From Desulfobacteraceae bacterium (lineage in GTDB: Bacteria; Desulfobacterota; Desulfobacteria; Desulfobacterales; ETH-SRB1), in the NCBI GenBank assembly GCA_030638305.1, contig DAOWEW010000218.1, positions 1 to 9,317 of the forward strand: a stretch of 9,317 bases of DNA, read 5' to 3'. Both the position numbers and the translations under genes were made by a program. The notes under the pieces are model-generated. The model saw only the letters and a program-made list of their open reading frames with translations. It was not told the DNA's origin and did no database searches. Shown here one piece after another: positions 6,145 to 9,317 of the stretch (position 1 is its first letter; each line of letters starts with the position of its first letter).

Positions 6145-8220
6145 ATGATTGATTTTAACACAGCTCCTTCACAGGACGAAGCCGAGACTCATAATTGTTT
6201 ACGCATTGTTCAGCCAGATGATGAAATTGAAAGCTTTAGGGCTTTGCTTGCAAGGCATGGCCTATTCCCAGATGAGATAATTCCAGACGGCCAGATCCAC
6301 CGTTTTGGTAGAAATCTCAACTCCTATTATTCGCTTCATGCTGGCAAATTTCACCACGGAATATTTGGGAGCTGGGAAAAAGATGGTGGGATTGGCGTTA
6401 AGTATTGTTCAGGGAACGTCTCTGAAATGTCCGCTCAAGACCTCGCCGACCACGAACGTATCTTATCTGACAATAGAACCAAACTGAAGGCCATTAAAAA
6501 AAAGAAGAATAAACAAGCTCAAGTAGATGCCCAAAAGCTATGGGATAGCTCCCCTAATGCCGTCACTCACCCATATCTACAAACCAAAAGGGTTGGTTCA
6601 TATGGGCTAAAGGTGTCTGGTGGTGAGCTACTAATCCCTATGAGAGACGATCGTGGCGTTTTGTGGTCGCTTCAAAGGATTACAGATAAAAAATTGTTTT
6701 TCCCTGGTGGAAAGGTGGCGGGTTGCAGTCATACTATTGATGGTGACATTAATAATCTCTATCTATGCGAGGGATACAGTACGGGCGCCACAATACATGA
6801 GGCAACTGGCGGTATGGTTATTGTAGCCTTTAATGCCGGCAACTTAAAAAACATGATACCATTAGTTGGAAAGGGTAATTCGATAACAATATGCGCTGAC
6901 AATGATAGGAAACACAAAGATTTAAATCCAGGGATTAAAGCCGCAAGGGAAGCTGCAAAGAAGCGTGAGATCGGTTGCAATGTAATATGGCCAATCTTTA
7001 AAAGCGATTCAACATCACTCTCAGATTTTAATGATTTGGCTGCAAGTGAAGGCATTGATGCGGTTAAAAAGCAGTTGAAATCAAAGGTTGAATTCCCGCC
7101 ACAAGGTAAACAGCAAACAAGGCTCTTGGATATCCTGATTAAGCCAGTCAAATCGCGCAATTTTATCCTAAATTATAACGATCAAGGCTTTCTCCCTGAA
7201 GGTATAGTCGGCACCATTACGGCAACCGGTGGGACGGGTAAGAGCTACCTCCTGGCTCAACTTGCATTTGTTTTGGCCAGTGGGGGATCGTTAGGGATAT
7301 TAAATGCTCCCAAACCAATGTCAACCCTATTTATCGCAGGTGAAGACGATACCGATGAGATGTCAAGAAGATTCTGGAATATTAAAGGTAATCGCAAGTT
7401 CCCTTCTGAATTATTTGCGGTCTCAACAATTGGCGAAGTTGGGCCGTTAATGAAATTAGATGGAAATAATCCTGTCATGGCAGAAGGTTTTCACTGGCTT
7501 AGGGAAACGATCAAGCTCCATGATGGCTTAGAGGTTGTAATCCTTGATCCCAAGAGTCGTTTCTTTGGTCTTGATGAGAATAATAACGATCATTGTACGA
7601 GATGGATACAGACTTTAGAGAAATTACAGAAAGAATATAAGCTTACAATTTTATTCTCTCACCATACAAGTAAGGCAAGTAGCGAAACGATCTCCCAGAA
7701 CATGTCTCGGGGCGGTGGTGCCATAGTAGATGGTTGTCGCTGGCAAGCAGGTATGGTGAGATTGGATCCCAATAAGGCGGCTGAATTCGGGATTGAAAAT
7801 TCGAGGCTATACGTTGAGCTTAACACACCCAAGAGTAACTATTCTCCTGACATTCCAGAGTCTCTATATTTCAAGCGCAATCAATATGGAGTATTGGTGC
7901 CAGTTAATTTGGAAGGGGAGATATATAAAGAGGTCTCTAATCTCCTACATGGAATATTAGCCAGGGATAACGTGGAATATTCAAGGCGGGATCTCGAAAA
8001 AACGTCCAGTGGAAAAGAAATTCGAGATTATATTAAGGATCAATTCCCTACTTTTAACGATAGAAAAATGCCCAAATTGTTAGATTACATGATCGACAAA
8101 AAGATGATCCAAATTGTAAAAACAAACAAAAATGAGTCTGGAAGGCCAAGATTTATTGTCAAAATTATAGATCAAATTCCAGGTGATAAAGTTAAAAACA
8201 GAGATCAAGTTCCATTTTGA
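6145..8220 (+). CDS. Replication protein: TOPRIM primase fused to RecA-like (RepA/AAA_25) helicase
   Basis: This 691-aa protein combines the two enzymes needed to start replication of the element. Residues 130-195 (THPYLQTKRV ... GGELLIPMRD) match the primase-associated region of phage and plasmid TOPRIM proteins. A TOPRIM fold follows with E209 (LYLCEGYSTG) and D252-x-D254 (ICADNDRK). From about 328 a RecA-like ATPase domain begins, with Walker A GGTGKS at 362-367, an acidic motif AGEDD at 398-402, Walker B VVILD at 464-468 (D468) and a downstream SHHTSK at 505-510, as in RepA-type hexameric helicases. The last 90 residues look like a winged-helix DNA-binding domain and may recognise the iterons 140-350 bp downstream; that is inference. 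AGGG eight bases before the ATG serves as ribosome site. There is no zinc-binding primase domain at the N-terminus. All key residues are present. Confidence 0.93.
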   Translation: MIDFNTAPSQDEAETHNCLRIVQPDDEIESFRALLARHGLFPDEIIPDGQIHRFGRNLNSYYSLHAGKFHHGIFGSWEKDGGIGVKYCSGNVSEMSAQDLADHERILSDNRTKLKAIKKKKNKQAQVDAQKLWDSSPNAVTHPYLQTKRVGSYGLKVSGGELLIPMRDDRGVLWSLQRITDKKLFFPGGKVAGCSHTIDGDINNLYLCEGYSTGATIHEATGGMVIVAFNAGNLKNMIPLVGKGNSITICADNDRKHKDLNPGIKAAREAAKKREIGCNVIWPIFKSDSTSLSDFNDLAASEGIDAVKKQLKSKVEFPPQGKQQTRLLDILIKPVKSRNFILNYNDQGFLPEGIVGTITATGGTGKSYLLAQLAFVLASGGSLGILNAPKPMSTLFIAGEDDTDEMSRRFWNIKGNRKFPSELFAVSTIGEVGPLMKLDGNNPVMAEGFHWLRETIKLHDGLEVVILDPKSRFFGLDENNNDHCTRWIQTLEKLQKEYKLTILFSHHTSKASSETISQNMSRGGGAIVDGCRWQAGMVRLDPNKAAEFGIENSRLYVELNTPKSNYSPDIPESLYFKRNQYGVLVPVNLEGEIYKEVSNLLHGILARDNVEYSRRDLEKTSSGKEIRDYIKDQFPTFNDRKMPKLLDYMIDKKMIQIVKTNKNESGRPRFIVKIIDQIPGDKVKNRDQVPF

Positions 8221-8292
8221 TAAAAGTCATTTTCTCTAATGATTTCACATTGCCAGCCATCTGTTTTTTTGTAGATGCTTAATTGATAGGTT

Positions 8293-8316
8293 GTCCTGTT
8301 TTGTAGGACTTTTTTT
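8293..8316 (+). terminator. Intrinsic terminator after the replication gene
   Basis: GTCCT (8293-8297) and AGGAC (8305-8309) pair around a 7-nt loop and are followed by seven T (8310-8316). The stem is short, so efficiency may be moderate. The T-run itself can fold back: TTTTTTTCTT (8310-8319) with AAGAAAAAAA (8322-8331). A weaker CATCT/AGATG hairpin with an internal T-run lies just before (8258-8277). It probably ends the alpA-primase transcript and separates it from the iteron region. Confidence 0.65.
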
Positions 8317-8361
8317 CTTGAAAGAAAAAAAACATCTAAACCATTGATTCACAGGGGTTGG

Positions 8362-8564
8362 GAATTACGGGGCAAAACAGATTGTAGGATTGACGGGGGT
8401 TGAATTATGTCTAATTACGGGGCAAACGCTTGCCCCGTAATTCAACCTTCAACAAAAACAATATGTTACAGCTCTAAATTGAATTACGGGGCAAGCCCAA
8501 AAAAAACGTCATGTCCCGTAATTGTTTTTTTCAATAAAAACAATACGTTGGAATTACGGGGCAA
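8362..8564. repeat. Iteron array, candidate replication origin
   Basis: The box GAATTACGGGGCAA occurs at 8362-8375 (+), 8412-8425 (+, first base T), 8430-8443 (-), 8481-8494 (+) and 8551-8564 (+). A degenerate copy (CAATTACGGGACAT) lies at 8511-8524 (-). The second and third boxes face each other across four bases and give a perfect 13-bp palindromic stem (8413-8425/8430-8442). Most copies share flanks (TTG or TTGG before, A or G after). Such arrays next to a replication gene, followed by AT-rich DNA, are typical of iteron origins in plasmids, SaPI-type islands and P4-like elements. The protein from 6145-8220 is the likely initiator. No second matching array was seen in the window. Confidence 0.8.
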
Positions 8565-8568
8565 GTCG

Positions 8569-8675
8569 CCTTACTACGTAAGGAGACGCTTATTTAGAAG
8601 CGCTCATTTCTTGTAAAAAAAATGTGTGAAAAGAAATATTTCACACACAAATTTTGGCAGTAAAAATCTGCCAAA
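8569..8675. other. Series of four hairpins beside the iterons
   Basis: Four inverted repeats follow one another: CCTTAC/GTAAGG (8569-8574/8578-8583, extendable by GTC/GAC after one mismatch); CGCTT/AAGCG (8587-8591/8598-8602); TGTGTGAAA/TTTCACACA (8623-8631/8639-8647); and TTTGGCAG/CTGCCAAA (8653-8660/8668-8675), the last followed by TAATTTTTAT. The surroundings are strongly AT-rich to 8726. This could be the unwinding and primer-loading part of the origin, a single-strand initiation site or an oriT. The last hairpin may also act as a weak terminator. Confidence 0.45.
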
Positions 8676-8690
8676 TAATTTTTATAAAAA

Positions 8691-8718
8691 ATGAAAAAAC
8701 AAAAATGAAAAAACAAAA
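8691..8718 (+). repeat. Short tandem duplication in A-rich DNA
   Basis: ATGAAAAAACAAAA is present twice head to tail (8691-8704 and 8705-8718) directly before the 69-aa gene. Both contain an ATG, but neither is in the frame of that gene (the first hits a stop after five codons). It is probably replication slippage, and it lies where the origin's AT-rich segment is expected. Confidence 0.6.
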
Positions 8719-8726
8719 AAAAAGAA

Positions 8727-8936
8727 ATGGAAAAAAAAGAATACACGAAATTAATTTTAGAGAAAATGGATAGGAATAAAACTACTTGTGAAATTTGTTT
8801 GGAAAAAAAAATTGATATTTTTCATACAATAATTGATCACGGCAAAAAAACAGTCACAATGATTTGTCATGGTTGTTTTCCATCATGGCTGGAAAGAATG
8901 AAGAGGATGGGTTTGTATTCAGATATTAATCTTTAA
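8727..8936 (+). CDS. Small CxxC/CxxC protein (69 aa), probable zinc ribbon
   Basis: The protein has C21-x2-C24 (CEIC) and C47-x2-C50 (CHGC) spaced like a zinc ribbon, with basic flanks and no membrane segment or signal peptide. Two further histidines (H33, H38) lie between the cysteine pairs. The ATG at 8727 lacks a good ribosome site (only an A-rich run with AAGAA), but codon choice and the ordered cysteines support a real gene. It sits right after the candidate origin and 85 bp before another small gene. I do not recognise a specific family. A small DNA-, RNA- or protein-binding accessory factor is the best general description. Confidence 0.65.
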   Translation: MEKKEYTKLILEKMDRNKTTCEICLEKKIDIFHTIIDHGKKTVTMICHGCFPSWLERMKRMGLYSDINL

Positions 8937-9021
8937 GGGAGTCTGAGGTACCAAGGGCAGCCTGAGGCTAAAGTACGATCAGAATTTAACCCTTAACGTA
9001 GAAAAGAAAGGAGAATTTACC
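8937..9021 (+). promoter_or_regulatory. Spacer with a small dyad before the 57-aa gene
   Basis: AGCCT (8959-8963) and AGGCT (8965-8969) form a tight dyad around a single G, and CTGAGG occurs twice (8943-8948 and 8962-8967). It might be an operator. No clear promoter is visible. The strong ribosome site AAGGAG (9008-9013) at its end belongs to the next gene. Confidence 0.25.
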
Positions 9022-9195
9022 ATGGCAAAAAAGAAACGTTCAAATTTTAAAGATAAAAAAGCGGGCAATTATTTTTCAAAGTCATCTATTGGCCAAAATG
9101 TTTCAAGGCAAAAAGCACGCTTTAATTTTATGATTGGTAATGTGGAATTCAAATTCAAACAGACTCAAAATCATCAAAAAACCCCTAATCAATAA
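9022..9195 (+). CDS. Small basic protein (57 aa), unknown function
   Basis: ATG 9022 is preceded by AAGGAG (9008-9013) at an eight-base distance, one of the best ribosome sites in the window, and the frame runs 57 codons to TAA 9193-9195. The product starts MAKKKRSNFKDKKAGNYF and ends FKFKQTQNHQKTPNQ. It is rich in lysine and arginine, especially at the N-terminus, with no cysteine, membrane segment or recognisable domain. A nucleic-acid-binding role would fit the charge, but nothing more specific can be said. It follows the 69-aa protein gene on the same strand and may be co-transcribed with it. Confidence 0.65.
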   Translation: MAKKKRSNFKDKKAGNYFSKSSIGQNVSRQKARFNFMIGNVEFKFKQTQNHQKTPNQ

Positions 9196-9317
9196 TATTC
9201 TTCATGGCATATCTCTTTTAACGATGGTTGTGAGATCGGGTGGGTAAGTGGGGTAGGGTTATTAATTATATTAACATTTATTTAACAATTGGTCTTGACA
9301 ATCAGATATCAAGTCAA
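9196..9317. other. Non-coding tail at the window edge
   Basis: No gene is seen. The sequence turns AT-rich after a GT-rich patch (9236-9259). At the very end TTGAC (9295-9299) and GTCAA (9313-9317) form a dyad. It includes a TTGACA (9295-9300) that could be the -35 box of a promoter for a gene beyond the window; the -10 would lie outside. Confidence 0.3.

Noticed and set aside
8362..8564. CRISPR array
   Set aside because: The boxes are only 14 bp, occur in both orientations, have uneven spacing and no cas genes nearby; iterons fit much better.
8407..8616. 69-aa plus-strand open frame across the iterons
   Set aside because: It is built from the repeated boxes themselves (YGA..CPV repeats), lacks a ribosome site and ends in the hairpin series; repeats keep it open by chance.

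Overview
The window looks like the chromosome of an AT-rich Gram-negative bacterium, most likely a Desulfobacterota (Desulfobacterales-like) species, carrying the left part of an integrated mobile element. The host guess rests on the wording of the GlnD protein and the tRNA-Phe fragment as I remember those families; no search was run.

Region 1 (1-2991) is host DNA. A minus-strand glnD gene fills 1-2453 and runs off the left edge inside its second ACT domain. Between glnD and the tRNA fragment lies about 540 bp with no intact gene. It holds a good minus-strand sigma70-type promoter, decayed coding pieces (the clearest is the N-terminal stub of an AAA-type ATPase), and an intrinsic terminator placed just downstream of the tRNA-Phe locus.

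Region 2 (2992-3035) is the 3' half of a minus-strand tRNA-Phe gene. It matches a tRNA up to the anticodon loop and then stops matching, as expected for one junction of an element integrated in the anticodon loop or stem. The restored tRNA-Phe and the other junction should lie beyond 9317.

Region 3 (3036-9317) is the element, with all genes on the plus strand. In order: a near-consensus promoter flanked by direct repeats; a 403-aa tyrosine integrase; a candidate structured RNA that leads into a 318-aa protein with a helix-turn-helix and four cysteines; a long nested inverted repeat; a 77-aa AlpA-like regulator; a 691-aa TOPRIM-primase/RecA-like helicase; an intrinsic terminator; an iteron array of GAATTACGGGGCAA boxes with a perfect inverted pair; a series of hairpins and AT-rich DNA; a 69-aa CxxC/CxxC protein; and a 57-aa basic protein.

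The likely logic is this. The integrase moves the element in and out of tRNA-Phe. The AlpA-like protein and perhaps the 318-aa protein control excision or transcription. The primase-helicase starts replication of the excised circle at the iteron cluster just downstream of its own gene. This int - alpA - primase/helicase - ori order recalls phage satellites (PICI/P4-like) and small integrative mobilizable elements. No packaging, capsid-interference or relaxase gene is visible, so the element class stays open. The parts that look least described are the structured RNA between int and the 318-aa gene, the 318-aa protein itself, and the iteron/hairpin origin.
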